Shown: positions 63,567 through 64,000 of the stretch, piece after piece
Layout: each line of letters opens with the position of its first letter
Position numbering within the stretch: the stretch's first letter is position 1
Assembly (NCBI RefSeq): GCF_001735805.1
Contig: NZ_CP017248.1
Span: 1,612,001 to 1,676,000, forward strand
Source: Streptomyces fodineus
GTDB taxonomy: Bacteria > Actinomycetota > Actinomycetes > Streptomycetales > Streptomycetaceae
Reading direction: 5' to 3'
Length of the DNA: 64,000 nucleotides
Program-made: the position numbers and the translations under genes
The notes under the pieces: model-generated
Databases searched by the model: none
Told to the model about the DNA's origin: nothing
What the model saw: the letters and a program-made list of their open reading frames with translations, nothing else

Positions 63567-64000
63567 CGGCGGCCCTCCGTCCGCGCGAGGTGAACAGCAG
63601 GTACCCGCCCGTGACGACGAGCAGGAAGAGCAGCAGCAGGACGGACATGGCGGAGCCGGTGCCGAAGTTCCAGGTGACGAAGGACGCCTGGTAGATGTGG
63701 ACCGAGATGAGGTCGGCGGCCTCGGGGGCGGACTTGCCGAACAGCACGTACGGCGTGTTGAAGTCGTTGAACGTCCACAGGAAGAGGACCAGCACCAGGA
63801 CCTGGTTGACCGGGCGCAGCGAGGGCAGGGTGATGCGGCGGATCTGCTGCCACGTCCCGGCGCCGTCCAGCGCGGCGGCTTCGTACAGCTCCCGGGGGAT
63901 GTTCTGCAGCCCGGCCATCACGATGAGGAAGGCGAACGGCCAGCCCTTCCACACCGACACGGTGAGCAGGGCGTAGAAACTGTTGTCGCCGATCAGCCAG
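63559..64000 (-). CDS. Sugar ABC transporter permease, MalF/CebF type (partial)
   Basis: The C-terminal 146 residues only; the gene runs off the right edge. EAA loop YEAAALDGAGTWQQIRRITL and last helices (VLVLVLFLWTFNDFNTPYVL, VLLLLFLLVVTGGYLLF) are present. Partner of the MalG-type permease downstream. The binding-protein gene is expected just outside the window. Confidence 0.92.
   Translation of the reverse strand, partial: WLIGDNSFYALLTVSVWKGWPFAFLIVMAGLQNIPRELYEAAALDGAGTWQQIRRITLPSLRPVNQVLVLVLFLWTFNDFNTPYVLFGKSAPEAADLISVHIYQASFVTWNFGTGSAMSVLLLLFLLVVTGGYLLFTSRGRRAADV

Overview
The window is a 64-kb piece of a high-GC actinobacterial chromosome, almost certainly Streptomyces. The evidence is extreme GC with third-position bias, GTG starts, many extracellular glycan hydrolases, Tat substrates, and XRE/DUF397/ATPase modules. 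From memory, the central block matches S. coelicolor around SCO6650-SCO6673 (second pentose-phosphate operon, ribA paralogue, PPTase). No rRNA, tRNA, IS element, prophage or CRISPR array was seen.

Layout. 1-4.2 kb: sugar ABC importer with a LacI regulator and operator repeats. 4.3-6.9 kb: MmyB-like sensor protein, divergent HTH gene and HExxH peptidase, then a six-copy 28-bp tandem repeat. 6.9-10.1 kb: small protein, phosphopantetheinyl transferase overlapping a phosphoesterase, ATP-grasp protein. 10.1-22.5 kb: glycan degradation. It holds a GH18 chitinase behind DasR-like sites, GH38 and GH4 enzymes, a decayed beta-galactosidase, a Tat phosphoesterase, more gene relics, a GH16/CBM6 glucanase behind two CebR-like palindromes, and an AraC regulator. 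22.6-31.5 kb: seven-gene operon tkt-tal-zwf-opcA-pgi-gnd-histidine phosphatase. 31.5-31.8 kb: three 100-bp tandem copies of a convergent gene junction carrying hairpins. 31.7-47 kb: membrane glycosyltransferase, TetR regulators with clear operators, MalT-type LuxR regulator, K+ channel and small membrane proteins, oxidoreductases, MFS pump, serine hydrolase.

47.1-54.6 kb is the most interesting block. It contains a GTP cyclohydrolase II paralogue with the Tyr-to-Met change reported to stop the reaction at the formylated pyrimidine. A creatininase-family amidohydrolase is divergent from it. A translationally coupled set follows: an MDR dehydrogenase, a PTPS-fold protein that has lost its catalytic residues, a GT4 glycosyltransferase, a methyltransferase and a UPF0104 membrane protein. 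A divergent CDP-alcohol phosphatidyltransferase completes it. The gene content suggests an undescribed GTP-derived, lipid- or sugar-linked product.

54.6-64 kb: YcnI-type copper-associated pair, broken EcsC gene, XRE/DUF397/ATPase module, frameshifted NucA/NucB-type nuclease facing a DUF6461-like protein, then a beta-glucosidase with an ABC importer that runs off the right edge. At least five decayed genes lie in the window.
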